The notes: a model not told the origin generated them from the letters alone. 64,000 nucleotides of DNA from Chitinophaga niastensis (GCF_003014755.1 NZ_PYAW01000007.1:248001-312000); one strand, 5' to 3'. Positions 8,767-17,331 are shown, counted from the stretch's first letter. Translations and numbers: made by a program.

Positions 8767-9123
8767 ATGCCAGAGTTTTTTCACGATAACAAGCTATACT
8801 ATACCCCTATTGAATTTGCACTCAACCATATTGGAGGTACCTGGAAGATGCCCATTTTGTGGCGGTTGCAAAAAACAATATTGCGTTATGGTGAGTTAAA
8901 AAAAGATATCCCGCACATTACACATAAAATGCTGACATCCCAATTAAAGGAGCTGGAAGAAAAAGGATTGATCACACGTACTGTATATCCGGTGGTGCCT
9001 CCCAAAGTAGAATACAGCATTACTCCCAAAGGATTACAGGCAATACCTGTTATTGAACATATTATGAAATATGGATACGAACTAATAAAAGAAGCGGGGA
9101 TTGATTATCCACCAAAAAAATAG
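8767..9123 (+). CDS. HxlR-family transcriptional regulator
   Basis: 118 residues, the normal family length. It is a winged helix-turn-helix of the HxlR type: FALNHIGGTWKMPILWRLQ, then RYGELKKDIPHITHKMLTSQLKELEEKGLI, the wing VPPKVEYSITPKGL and the C-terminal helix. A possible sensing cysteine is absent, so a ligand rather than thiol oxidation is more likely. It is divergent from the MFS/TonB-receptor pair and probably represses them and itself through the direct repeat at 8696-8729. Confidence 0.9.
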   Translation: MPEFFHDNKLYYTPIEFALNHIGGTWKMPILWRLQKTILRYGELKKDIPHITHKMLTSQLKELEEKGLITRTVYPVVPPKVEYSITPKGLQAIPVIEHIMKYGYELIKEAGIDYPPKK

Positions 9124-9259
9124 CCCGCTTACTGCAACGCATATACGAAGTTGCCTGCATAACCGAAGAACAATACGCTAATCTCCCTCTGAAATATTAA
9201 TGCCGGTTAAACTTTAAAAAAGAAAAACGTCTAACTAAGATATTTCTAAAGCAGTGTCC

Positions 9260-10117
9260 ATGAATAAACGCAGCATTTCTTTGCTATTCACCATGCTCAT
9301 GATGGCGGGTTGCAGCAAATCAAACAATACACCGCAACCCCAACCGGGCGGCCATTCCTTCCTGATTTTTGACGGTATACATTATGCTAACAAGCCTGAC
9401 CTGCAGCCTGAAGGACTGCTTCCGTTGAATCTTGTATATGCCAACAGGTTAGTGTCGCCGAATCCGGCAGATAACACACAATTTTTACCGGATACAGTAA
9501 AAATAAAGGCAGTAGCCACACAATACCTGACGCAGCCAAATGTACCTGTTACATTAGATATTGAAAGCTGGTCTTACGCAACCAATGCGCTCCCTGCTAC
9601 TATCAGTAAATTCAAACAAGTAGTCAATACTTTCAAAAACATAAACCCCGCTGTTAAACTGGGCTTTTATGGAGTAGTGCCAAACGACAGATACGACTGG
9701 AATAACATACAACCGGTTGGCGGCAGCAACTACCTGCAGTGGCAGCGATTAAACGATGCCATGATACCTGTAGCACAGTCTGTAGATCTTTTCTTCCCGG
9801 CTGTTTACACCTTTGACACAGATACTACCGCGTGGAAACAATTTACTGCAGCTTCTATCCGTGAAGCAAGAAGATATGCTCCCGGAAAACCGGTATATGC
9901 CTACATCTGGCCACAGTATCATGATGGTACACCGCTTTCTTTACAATTCGTGGACCCCGTTATATGGCGTTGCGAGCTGGAAACACTTTATCAGCTGGCA
10001 GATGGTTGTGTGATATGGAGTGGCAATAAAGGTGTGAACGGTACCATTCAGTGGAGTAATGATATGCCCTGGTGGCAGGAAACCCGGAACTTTATAGCGC
10101 GTCATCAGCTGCATTAA
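9260..10117 (+). CDS. lipoprotein with GH56 hyaluronidase-like TIM barrel
   Basis: 285 residues from the ATG at 9260; a GTG two codons upstream is less likely. A lipoprotein signal (MLMMAGC, lipidated C18) is followed by a low-complexity linker and a compact barrel domain. Three blocks recall GH56 hyaluronidases: LDIESW (D100, E102, W104) matching the catalytic DxExW, LFFPAVYTFD, and the C-terminal VYAYIWPQYHDG and ADGCVIWSGN. It would act at the cell envelope, possibly on a glycan. The match rests on motifs recognised by eye; activity and substrate are inferred. It is a single gene with no glycan operon around it. Confidence 0.62.
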   Translation: MNKRSISLLFTMLMMAGCSKSNNTPQPQPGGHSFLIFDGIHYANKPDLQPEGLLPLNLVYANRLVSPNPADNTQFLPDTVKIKAVATQYLTQPNVPVTLDIESWSYATNALPATISKFKQVVNTFKNINPAVKLGFYGVVPNDRYDWNNIQPVGGSNYLQWQRLNDAMIPVAQSVDLFFPAVYTFDTDTTAWKQFTAASIREARRYAPGKPVYAYIWPQYHDGTPLSLQFVDPVIWRCELETLYQLADGCVIWSGNKGVNGTIQWSNDMPWWQETRNFIARHQLH

Positions 10118-10184
10118 ACATCGTCCTTTGCATTACCGGCGGGTGCAAAAAATTGTAGAAAAAATCGGTATTTTTGACCCTGTT

Positions 10185-10313
10185 ATGTCAGCAAATAATA
10201 ACAGAAAAGCACAAATTATCAAGTGGTTAAAGAAGATAGGCTTCTGGGGCTTTATTTTCTTCCTGGTAAAAGGCCTGATATGGCTGGCACTGGGCTATTG
10301 GGTATTAAAATAA
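10185..10313 (+). CDS. small membrane protein, 42 residues
   Basis: The ATG at 10185 gives a 42-residue peptide: a basic N-terminus (MSANNNRKAQIIKWLKKIG) and one transmembrane helix (FWGFIFFLVKGLIWLALGYW). A longer frame from a TTG at 10128 is possible, but the ATG fits the usual form of this short family, which I recall as widespread in Bacteroidota without assigned function. It lies 67 bases after the lipoprotein gene and is followed by a strong hairpin terminator. Confidence 0.62.
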   Translation: MSANNNRKAQIIKWLKKIGFWGFIFFLVKGLIWLALGYWVLK

Positions 10314-10325
10314 TCCATTTTATAG

Positions 10326-10358
10326 CTGCCGGAAAAGACGATCAATCTTTCCCGGCAG
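10326..10358. terminator. hairpin between convergent genes
   Basis: Twelve-base arms, CTGCCGGAAAAG and CTTTCCCGGCAG (one A/C mismatch), with a 9-base loop. It lies 12 bases after the stop of the small membrane protein and 29 bases past the end of the opposing PEP-mutase family gene, so it probably ends transcription from both sides. Confidence 0.6.
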
Positions 10359-10387
10359 TAAGGTCTGCAAGTACCTGCTAAAAAATA

Positions 10388-11152
10388 TTATATCCCACCA
10401 AACGATCCATAGCTGCTGATCTCATTCACCACCTTTTTCAGGTGATTATTTACTGAACGATACACACTTCCACCCATACTGATCCTTTTTACGCCTGCAT
10501 CTTTTAATATATCAAATGAAGGCAGGTCGGGCATTGCCAGCACATTAACGGGCAACGAAGTAGCGGTTGTTACATGGCGTATATCTGCCGGCACTTTAAT
10601 AAATGGAACAAAGATACTATCGGCACCTGCTTCCTCATAAGCTTTGATACGTGCCAGTGTTTCATTCAGCGCATCAGGCACCTGCAATAAAAAAGTATCT
10701 GTTCTGACATTAATGAACAGGTCAATATTTTTTTGGGCGAGCTGATTTTTTATGAATGCCAGTTTTTTGCGGAAGGTATCTGTTGGCCCAAGGATCAGCT
10801 TTTCTGCCTGTACAGAATCTTCCAGGTTGATACCCACTACGCCGATATCATGCAGCTGCTCAATATGTTTTACTACTACGTTTACATCTTCACTATATCC
10901 TCTTTCAATGTCTGCAGAGAGCGGTACTGTTGCCTGTTTGGCAATTTTCTCAACGATAAAAAATAGTTCTGCAAAAGGAATACGTTCTCCATCTTCATAA
11001 CCCAGGGTATCTGCAATTGCAGAGCTGGAAGTGCCGATAGCCTTGATACCATTTTCCTGCAGGATACGCGCACTGGCTGCATTCCAGGCGTTGCCCAATA
11101 AAAGTGGTTCGTTTTGCTGATGTAGTTCCTTGAATAGACTGTAATTACTCAT
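10388..11152 (-). CDS. isocitrate lyase/PEP mutase family enzyme
   Basis: 254 residues, the full family length. It is a TIM barrel of the PEP mutase/isocitrate lyase type: LLLGNAWNAASARILQENG, SSSAIADTLGYEDGE, the Mg-binding strand PLSADIERGY and GINLEDS, then ADSIFVPFI. The family cleaves or forms C-C or C-P bonds next to a carboxylate (2-methylisocitrate, oxaloacetate, phosphonopyruvate, carboxyphosphonoenolpyruvate). The flexible lid lacks the usual KxCGH of true isocitrate lyase, so the reaction is open. It lies 30 bases from the PhzF-family gene start side and may share its transcript. Confidence 0.85.
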   Translation of the reverse strand: MSNYSLFKELHQQNEPLLLGNAWNAASARILQENGIKAIGTSSSAIADTLGYEDGERIPFAELFFIVEKIAKQATVPLSADIERGYSEDVNVVVKHIEQLHDIGVVGINLEDSVQAEKLILGPTDTFRKKLAFIKNQLAQKNIDLFINVRTDTFLLQVPDALNETLARIKAYEEAGADSIFVPFIKVPADIRHVTTATSLPVNVLAMPDLPSFDILKDAGVKRISMGGSVYRSVNNHLKKVVNEISSYGSFGGI

Positions 11153-11182
11153 AGTCCGATTTATTATTACGTGAAAAATTAA

Positions 11183-11968
11183 TTATATGGTGAAGATGCC
11201 GTTGATAACGGTTACCGCTTCTCCTCTCAGCAGCACCCGATCCTGTTGCAATACTACTTTCAATTCGCCGCCACGTGCAGATGCCTGGTAAGCGAAGAAT
11301 TCATTTTTGTGCAATCGTGCCGACCAGTAAGGGGCTAAACTGCAATGTGCCGAACCTGTTACCGGATCTTCGGAAACGCCCACCGGTCCTGCGAAATAAC
11401 GGGAAACAAAATCATAGGGAGCATCTTCTCCTGCCCTGGCGGTGATAATACACAGATGATCTTTCAACAATTTTTCATCGGGTATAAAACCAGCTACAGC
11501 CTCTGCGGACTTTAATTCCACGATATAACGGTCAAAGCTATACGTTACATTCACATAATTATCCTTAAATAGTTCCTGCAACGGAGCAGGTAAGGTGGCG
11601 GGCTCATGATCCCTGGCAGGGAAATTCAGTTCTATCCAGCCATCCTGCTGACGGGCAGTAAGTACCCCGCTCAATGTGTCAAACCGGATAGTGTCGTGCA
11701 CCCGCACCAGTCCTGCTTCCCAGAGTACGTGTGCGCTGGCCAGGGTAGCATGTCCACACAACTTCATTTCCACCTTTGGCGAAAACCAACGCAGGTGATA
11801 TCCGTTTTCTGTTGGCAACAAAAACGCGGTTTCTGCGAGGTTATTCTCTGCTGCAATAGCCTTTAGCAAAGCATCTTCCGGCATACTATCCAATAAACAT
11901 ACACCTGCCTGGTTACCTTTAAAGGGCACCCTGGTGAAGGCATCAACCTGGAAAAATCTGATCTTCAT
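11183..11968 (-). CDS. PhzF-family isomerase/epimerase
   Basis: 261 residues from the ATG at 11966-11968 (MKIRFFQVDAFT); the longer open frame upstream lacks family similarity. It has the two-lobed diaminopimelate-epimerase fold: PFKGNQAGVCLL, the catalytic glutamate in NNLAETAFLL, LRWFSPKVEMKLCGHATLASAHVL, and in lobe 2 DPVTGSAHCSLAPYW and RGGELKV. Family members isomerise small acids, as in phenazine synthesis, but most genomic copies, like this one, stand outside any phenazine cluster and have no known substrate. The PEP-mutase family gene follows after 30 bases on the same strand. Confidence 0.88.
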   Translation of the reverse strand: MKIRFFQVDAFTRVPFKGNQAGVCLLDSMPEDALLKAIAAENNLAETAFLLPTENGYHLRWFSPKVEMKLCGHATLASAHVLWEAGLVRVHDTIRFDTLSGVLTARQQDGWIELNFPARDHEPATLPAPLQELFKDNYVNVTYSFDRYIVELKSAEAVAGFIPDEKLLKDHLCIITARAGEDAPYDFVSRYFAGPVGVSEDPVTGSAHCSLAPYWSARLHKNEFFAYQASARGGELKVVLQQDRVLLRGEAVTVINGIFTI

Positions 11969-12099
11969 GTGGTTAATATTATAAAAGAACAACACAAAAG
12001 TGCGATAATTTAACATACAAAAACAGATACAAAACTTTCAATTTCGACCATATCAGATTTTAAAATGACGGAGCCGGAGAAAAAAATAATACTGAATAT

Positions 12100-12127
12100 T
12101 GTCACACTCGTCACAGCTGCTTGTCTA
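12100..12127 (+). promoter_or_regulatory. candidate ECF-type promoter upstream of sigma factor gene
   Basis: TGTCACA at 12100-12106 and TGTCTA at 12122-12127, 15 bases apart, resemble the TGTCACA...CGTC promoters recognised by ECF41-like sigma factors. It lies about 75 bases before the sigma factor start, which would fit autoregulation. The spacing and the first base of the second box are not ideal. Confidence 0.35.
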
Positions 12128-12201
12128 AATAATAAACAGGCAGGTTAGCATCAAATCAATACATTTACTACCTGGAGCATATTCATTCAATTATTATAAC
12201 G

Positions 12202-13020
12202 TTGGAAGAAAAAGTTGACATAACATTACTGGTATCACAAGCTGCCGGGGGCGATAAAAAAGCCCTCAACAGCCTGATGACAGCCATTCAGCCGGATATT
12301 TACAATCTTTCGCTCCGGATGTTATGGAATCCGGATGAAGCTAAAGATTGCACGCAGGATATACTCATTCGTATTCTTGGCAGTATCAGCAGTTTTCAGG
12401 GCCATAGTTCCTTTAAAACCTGGTACTACAGGGTTGCCTCCAACCACCTGCTTAACCACAAAATAAAGCAGGATAAAAGGGCTGCAGCCACGCTTTCCTT
12501 TGATGCACTGGGTGCTCTGCTCAATGAAAACTTATCAGAACCGGTTGTAGCATCAGATCTGGAGAGGAAGATAATGGCAGAGGAAGTGAAGATCGGGTGT
12601 AGCCTCGGCATGCTGCAATGCCTGGATAATGGCGGCAGGCTGGTTTACATCCTGGGAGAAATCATTGGTATCAACAGTATACAGGGTGCTGTTATTATGA
12701 ATATCAGCAGTGAAAATTTCCGGCAGCAGCTTGCCCGGGCCAGGAAAAAGATCACAGCTTTTGCCGGTCAGTATTGCGGCCTGGTAAATACGGCCGCTGC
12801 CTGTTCCTGCAATAAAGCCATTAACCGCGCCGTACAATCGGGCATGGTAAATACACAACAGTTACGTTACGCTCATGATGGTGAAAGTTTACAGCTGCTG
12901 CAAAAGCTGGATCGTATTGTAGATAAAACCAAACAGCTGTTTACAACTATCCCGCGATATAATACACCGGCAGCAACACTGGATACTATCAGGGCCATCC
13001 TTATAAAAGAAAAAATGTAA
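12202..13020 (+). CDS. sigma-70 family (ECF) RNA polymerase sigma factor with cysteine-containing C-terminal extension
   Basis: 272 residues. Region 2 is seen at about 20-90 (LSLRMLWNPDEAKDCTQDILIRIL, FKTWYYRVASNHLLNHK) and region 4 at about 125-195 (MLQCLDNGGRLVYILGEIIGI, MNISSENFRQQLARARKKI). A 75-residue tail follows, with C-G-L-V-N...C-S-C near residues 198-210, possibly metal-binding and self-regulatory. No in-frame ATG lies between an upstream stop (12133) and residue 27, so the TTG at 12202 is the best start. No anti-sigma gene is adjacent. The alpha/beta hydrolase gene starts 21 bases after its stop. Confidence 0.8.
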   Translation: MEEKVDITLLVSQAAGGDKKALNSLMTAIQPDIYNLSLRMLWNPDEAKDCTQDILIRILGSISSFQGHSSFKTWYYRVASNHLLNHKIKQDKRAAATLSFDALGALLNENLSEPVVASDLERKIMAEEVKIGCSLGMLQCLDNGGRLVYILGEIIGINSIQGAVIMNISSENFRQQLARARKKITAFAGQYCGLVNTAAACSCNKAINRAVQSGMVNTQQLRYAHDGESLQLLQKLDRIVDKTKQLFTTIPRYNTPAATLDTIRAILIKEKM

Positions 13021-13041
13021 TCCTTCTTAATTAAATTTTCT

Positions 13042-13812
13042 ATGAAATATAACATTAACGGCATTGAGCTGCAGGTGCAGTCAGCCGGCAACGGTTCCGT
13101 GTCCATACTTTTTCTGCATTATTACGGCGGATCGTCCCGTACATGGACGGAGGTGATCGATATATTGCAGGATGCGTATCATTGTATCAGCTATGATCTT
13201 CGCGGCTGGGGGCAGTCGGATAAACCTGAAACGGGCTATAGTATTGAGAGCCTGGCTAATGATGCTGTCGCACTCATTCAACAGTTACAGCTACAACGAT
13301 TTATCCTGGCAGGGCATTCTATGGGCGGAAAAGTAGCGCAGTTGCTGGCATCCAGGCAATTGCCGGGGTTGGAAAAGCTAATACTCGTAGCCCCCTCTCC
13401 TCCAGTGCCTACCATATTACCCGCGGCAGAAAAAGCATTTTTATTACATGCTTACGACAACCGTGAAAACATTCAACTGGCGCTGGATAATGCGCTCACA
13501 GCAACTCCGCTGCCACCGCACATCCTGGAAAGAACCATTGCAGATAGTTTGCAACATTCGCCTGCATCGCAGGCCGGATGGCCCGAAATAGCCATGCCGG
13601 AAGATATTTCGAAAGCAGTACAGCATATAAATGTGCCTGTTTTAGTACTATCCGGTGAGCATGATAAAGTAGATCCGGTAACAAGATTGCAAAAGGAACT
13701 GTTACCTTTTATACCCAACGCCGTGATGGAGGTATTACCCGGCACAGGGCATTTATCTATGCTGGAAGCCCCCAGGCTGGTAGCCAACAGTATCCTTGCT
13801 TTTATATCCTGA
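13042..13812 (+). CDS. alpha/beta hydrolase
   Basis: 256 residues, cytoplasmic. It is a complete alpha/beta hydrolase: oxyanion strand LFLHYYGGSSRTW, DLRGWGQSDKP, nucleophile S93 in GHSMGGK, acid D208 in SGEHDKVDP and H237 in GTGHLS. Lactonases, esterases and haloperoxidase-like enzymes share this pattern; nothing visible fixes the substrate. The gene begins 21 bases after the sigma factor gene and is likely co-transcribed with it, so it may be part of the response that the sigma factor controls. Confidence 0.88.
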   Translation: MKYNINGIELQVQSAGNGSVSILFLHYYGGSSRTWTEVIDILQDAYHCISYDLRGWGQSDKPETGYSIESLANDAVALIQQLQLQRFILAGHSMGGKVAQLLASRQLPGLEKLILVAPSPPVPTILPAAEKAFLLHAYDNRENIQLALDNALTATPLPPHILERTIADSLQHSPASQAGWPEIAMPEDISKAVQHINVPVLVLSGEHDKVDPVTRLQKELLPFIPNAVMEVLPGTGHLSMLEAPRLVANSILAFIS

Positions 13813-13843
13813 TTAATAAGAAGAAGCGGTAGGTATAAATATT

Positions 13844-14560
13844 TTACTTGCTCTCTGGCAAGAAGGAAATATCCATATAATATTTTTCAGGATTCTTCGG
13901 ATCTATATAAACATCTATTTTTTTATCGTTGATAAAAGGAGTAGGATCAAACCGGACTAATTCACTATTATAGAAATGTAACTTATTAGTTGTATTATCC
14001 TGCCAGCTGCCAAGAATAAAATAATTTATTTCTCTTCCTTCAAAATCATTTACTACCACCTTTACAAAATCGGCAGCTACCGCTTTTCCGTTTTGCTTCA
14101 ACCACTGCTCCGATGCGCTTTTCCTGGCACTGATGATAAAAAAAACACCCACAAACAAAATAAATGCTAACCCCATAGCAGCTACGGCAAAAGGACCTGC
14201 ATACTCATCTGCGCCTCCTAGTTGTACATTATCCGGGTTGGTTTTATCATAATAAACGGGCACTTTCTCTCCTACCTTATAATCTGGTGGATAAGAGGAA
14301 ACGGAAGATACATAAGTGTGTGAGGAACCGTCTGCAGCCAGATAACTTACTACCGGGGCATATGTTGAAAAAGTCTTCTGTTCCGCACCTTTGCCACTGG
14401 TGCTTTGTGACTCTTTCATTTCAATAACAGTACCTTCGGTTTGTGCAGCATTTGCCCGGAATTTTTTAGCACTGATATACATAAATCCACTAATGATGAG
14501 CAACAAAAAACCAAGCACTAAAAAGCCTTTTGCAACTAGTTTCAATGTTTTTTTATTCAT
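13844..14560 (-). CDS. DUF3592 domain membrane protein
   Basis: 238 residues. Two transmembrane helices (about 9-29 and 122-144) enclose an extracytoplasmic domain with the DUF3592 pattern: GTVIEMKESQS, YAPVVSYLAADG, SSYPPDYKVGEKVPVYYDKTNPD. A second, shorter soluble domain follows with the echo IDVYIDPKNPEKYYMD. The family has no known biochemical role. It is a single gene, convergent with the hydrolase gene. Confidence 0.75.
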   Translation of the reverse strand: MNKKTLKLVAKGFLVLGFLLLIISGFMYISAKKFRANAAQTEGTVIEMKESQSTSGKGAEQKTFSTYAPVVSYLAADGSSHTYVSSVSSYPPDYKVGEKVPVYYDKTNPDNVQLGGADEYAGPFAVAAMGLAFILFVGVFFIISARKSASEQWLKQNGKAVAADFVKVVVNDFEGREINYFILGSWQDNTTNKLHFYNSELVRFDPTPFINDKKIDVYIDPKNPEKYYMDISFLPESK

Positions 14561-14630
14561 CTTTCAGAGGGGTTTTATAACATACAATATAACATTATAA
14601 ACTTACGTAATTTTCCCCATTGTTAATGAA

Positions 14631-15503
14631 TCACGAAGGCTGCTTCATCACGTTGAGCACTGCTGCTTCATCCTGGTCAGGTTTTATTACACTGGCAGCT
14701 GCAAACCAGGATGTTGCCACTTCTCCTAACAGAGCCGGGCTTCCTGCACTGGTAGCAAGTGCCACACCATAAGCCGCATCCTTATGCCGCAACGATGTTG
14801 TAAAGGCTGGTTGCTCCGCAAAATTGCGTTCCGCCATACGGCGTGTATACCTTACCACTTGCGGACTGGCGGCTGCACTATTTTCTATGGCTGTTATAAC
14901 CGTTTCCCGGTCCAGGCCAAGACTTTCTGCCAAGGCTAATCCTTCTGCCAATGCCGCAATTTGTACGGCGCCCATTAAATTGATCAGCAGCTTATAGGCA
15001 GTGCCGGTACCTACCGGCCCAAAATGCCGGATCACAGCAGACATAGATGTCAGCACCGGCCGTATACGTTCCAGATCAACCGGATCAGCGCCCACTAAAA
15101 GTGTAAGATTGCCTGCTGCTGCAGCTTCCGGCAAACCGGTAACGGGGCAGTCGATATAAATAAGATCGTGCTCTTTTGCCGTAGCAGCCAGCTTTGTTAC
15201 ATGCACCGCAGATATCGTAGAACATTCTATTACAAATGATCCGGGCTGCATATTTTCTAATGCTCCTGCTGCACCCAGCCATACCGCAGCTGAGGCGGCA
15301 TCATCTGCTAACATAGCAATAACCACCGATGCTTCACGGGCCGCTGCTGCGGGACTATCCGACCATACAGCACCTGCTTGCAACAGAGAAGCAGCCTTAG
15401 CACGGCTACGGTTCCATACTGTTACGTGATAACCACGTGCAAGGAGACACGACGCAATGCCGTGCCCCATTCTACCAAGACCTAAAACAGCTATTGATTC
15501 CAT
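14631..15503 (-). CDS. NAD(P)-dependent beta-hydroxyacid dehydrogenase family protein
   Basis: 290 residues. The N-terminal Rossmann domain has AVLGLGRMGHGIASCLLARG and the NADP-favouring WNRSRAK loop; next come VIECSTISAVHV, CPVTGLPEAAAAGNLTLLVGA and the all-helical C-terminal domain with GTAYKLLINLMGA, whose K is the family's catalytic lysine. Members oxidise 3-hydroxyacids (3-hydroxyisobutyrate, tartronate semialdehyde) or reduce succinic-semialdehyde-like substrates or imines. Usual length. It is a single gene with no pathway neighbours. Confidence 0.87.
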   Translation of the reverse strand: MESIAVLGLGRMGHGIASCLLARGYHVTVWNRSRAKAASLLQAGAVWSDSPAAAAREASVVIAMLADDAASAAVWLGAAGALENMQPGSFVIECSTISAVHVTKLAATAKEHDLIYIDCPVTGLPEAAAAGNLTLLVGADPVDLERIRPVLTSMSAVIRHFGPVGTGTAYKLLINLMGAVQIAALAEGLALAESLGLDRETVITAIENSAAASPQVVRYTRRMAERNFAEQPAFTTSLRHKDAAYGVALATSAGSPALLGEVATSWFAAASVIKPDQDEAAVLNVMKQPS

Positions 15504-15562
15504 AGATAATATATTACTCCCGATGCCTCTAAAAGGGGAAATGACATTACTGTTTAAAAAAA

Positions 15563-16852
15563 TTAGTTTAAAAGATGATGATCAGCCGCACTTGTTTCCC
15601 TGATAAAAATAACTGCATCATATAATTCCTTAATGTCTTTTGTAGTATATGAACCACGCTTTTTTTCTTCGGTATAACCTATTAATCTATGCTCCAGACC
15701 TCCAAAACCATCTGATGGAATATTATTCGTATAAAATAAAAAAACATCCGGCGTCATTTTATTCAATAATGCTTCCCAGGAATTTTTTGAAGGTATATTT
15801 AGTTTGTATGATGTGAAGATGTTATCCCTGTTGTCGAACCTGTCTTTTGTGGCACTATATGTACCCATAGCGGTGATGGTACCTATGTTATAATAATCAG
15901 CATGATCTTTTTTAATATAACCGCCCATTCCGCCTCCATTATCATCTCCAAATCCTGGTGCATAAGCTATATGGGCATTGTGCGCCCACACCAGCGCCTT
16001 CGTTTTGTTTATGTTAGCCACATGCAACACCATCTCGCTCATTAACTGATCCCTGGATAATACCTGTTGTTTATAGGATGGTTTATAAAAAGCATCTATG
16101 CCATGCAGGCAATTTAAAATACATTCTTCCGCTGTTTCACTTAAATGAATGTTATTAGTGACTACATACTCTTTTATCTGCCTGATTTTTTTATAAATAT
16201 CAATAGCATTGATGACTGTGGCCATGGCATCATATTTAAACTGTCTATCGTTAATATGCTGCCACATAGAATCCTGGAAAGCGGCCTCATATTCAATACT
16301 GTCCGCTATCTGATCCAGTCTGGGTATCTGTAGGGTATTGATCTCCTTTCTGAAGATCTGTGTTGTTTTCTGAATAAATACAAAATCAATTCCTACAATA
16401 TTAACCTTGACAGCAGCTGATAAATTATGCTTCCTCACCCAGGAGAGAAAATCCTTAAATTCAGTGGTCTGATATATGGAAAGCAGGTTATCTTTCATTA
16501 TAAGAGAGATGTCTTCAGCCGGATCATTTATTCTTTTGTTGAGATAATAGGTGTCGCCATATGGGTTTTCAAGAAAAATAAGTTTATACCCCTTCTCTTC
16601 AACCAACATCTCAGTAAGTATGGCTCTAACCCGTGTAAACTCTTTTGTGCCGTGAGTACCTTCTCCCAGGCCAATAATACTTGCTCCTCCTATCGTATCT
16701 ATAAATGGCTGTAAGCGTGACTTTAGCGGGAAAGTATCATTCACTGCTGTTAAGGATATAATTTTATCTGCCATCTTTGAGTCAACATGTGTACCCTGTG
16801 CCAGGGTTTGGGTAAAGGAACAGCATAAGAAAAAAAACACCTGGATTCTCAT
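15563..16852 (-). CDS. erythromycin esterase family protein (exported)
   Basis: 429 residues with a signal peptide (MRIQVFFFLCCSFTQTLAQG). The family core is clear: GASIIGLGEGTHGTKEFTRVR with the putative catalytic histidine, then IFLENPYGDTYYLN, NIVGIDFVF and ALVWAHNAHIAYAPGFG. EreA/EreB hydrolyse the macrolide lactone, but most genomic homologues, including periplasmic ones like this, have no proven resistance role. It lies downstream of the CDGSH gene on the same strand, separated by a 38-base palindrome. Confidence 0.85.
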   Translation of the reverse strand: MRIQVFFFLCCSFTQTLAQGTHVDSKMADKIISLTAVNDTFPLKSRLQPFIDTIGGASIIGLGEGTHGTKEFTRVRAILTEMLVEEKGYKLIFLENPYGDTYYLNKRINDPAEDISLIMKDNLLSIYQTTEFKDFLSWVRKHNLSAAVKVNIVGIDFVFIQKTTQIFRKEINTLQIPRLDQIADSIEYEAAFQDSMWQHINDRQFKYDAMATVINAIDIYKKIRQIKEYVVTNNIHLSETAEECILNCLHGIDAFYKPSYKQQVLSRDQLMSEMVLHVANINKTKALVWAHNAHIAYAPGFGDDNGGGMGGYIKKDHADYYNIGTITAMGTYSATKDRFDNRDNIFTSYKLNIPSKNSWEALLNKMTPDVFLFYTNNIPSDGFGGLEHRLIGYTEEKKRGSYTTKDIKELYDAVIFIRETSAADHHLLN

Positions 16853-16906
16853 TATTTATTTTTTATGCTTAAATGTAATAATATTTACTATTACGCCCTA
16901 AAAATA

Positions 16907-16944
16907 GCAAAGTCGCATAAATCATATGATTTATGCGACTTTGC
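16907..16944. terminator. perfect 38-base palindrome
   Basis: Nineteen-base arms meet without a loop, centred at 16925/16926 (arm GCAAAGTCGCATAAATCAT). On the minus strand it is followed by TATTTTTA, so it looks like the terminator of the CDGSH gene (stop 33 bases away). Its perfect dyad could also be a regulator site for the downstream esterase-family gene. Confidence 0.55.
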
Positions 16945-16977
16945 ATATGTTGTACTCTCTTATCCGGACTACAATTA

Positions 16978-17205
16978 TTAAACCACTTTCTTCGGAGGCA
17001 ATGCAAAAGCTACTGCATCATGTTCAAAATGACCCTTGTGCGATCCATCGCAAAATGGTTTATTGGCGGAGAGTCCGCAGCGACAGATAGCCACTGTATC
17101 ACGTCCTGCAAGGTCGTATGCATTACCGTTCCTGTCAACAATTTCAAAATCGCCTTCAATTTTAAGAGAGCCGTTGTTATTCACCGTAATTTTAGTAGAA
17201 GCCAT
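16978..17205 (-). CDS. CDGSH iron-sulfur domain protein
   Basis: 75 residues from the ATG at 17203-17205; a TTG eight codons upstream is not needed. The single CDGSH motif is intact: C41, C43, C52 and H56 in CRCGLSANKPFCDGSH, which ligate a 2Fe-2S cluster of the mitoNEET type. The protein is small, soluble and lacks a membrane anchor. Function in bacteria is unclear, probably redox or cluster transfer. It is divergent from the LytS-type kinase gene 172 bases away. Confidence 0.9.
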   Translation of the reverse strand: MASTKITVNNNGSLKIEGDFEIVDRNGNAYDLAGRDTVAICRCGLSANKPFCDGSHKGHFEHDAVAFALPPKKVV

Positions 17206-17323
17206 GTATGTTTTTAATTTAGCCTGCAAAAATAGGAAAACTAAACCACCCCACGGGAGAAATATCTCACCCGCAGGCCAAAGCGCTCATCCCCAAATTA
17301 CTGCATCCCGCTACTTTTGTTTT

Positions 17324-17331
17324 TATATTTG
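17324..17331 (+). promoter_or_regulatory. Bacteroidota -7 box before LytS-type kinase gene
   Basis: TATATTTG matches the TAnnTTTG -7 consensus and lies 47 bases before the proposed TTG start. No good -33 TTTG element is visible at the usual distance, so support is only partial. Confidence 0.35.

Noticed and set aside
12064..12147. 27-codon ATG frame before the sigma factor
   Set aside because: Too short and without a protein-like pattern or link to the sigma frame; the region reads better as promoter sequence.
16853..16977. CRISPR-like or phage attachment structure around the palindrome
   Set aside because: There is only one palindrome, with no repeated spacers, tRNA gene or integrase nearby.
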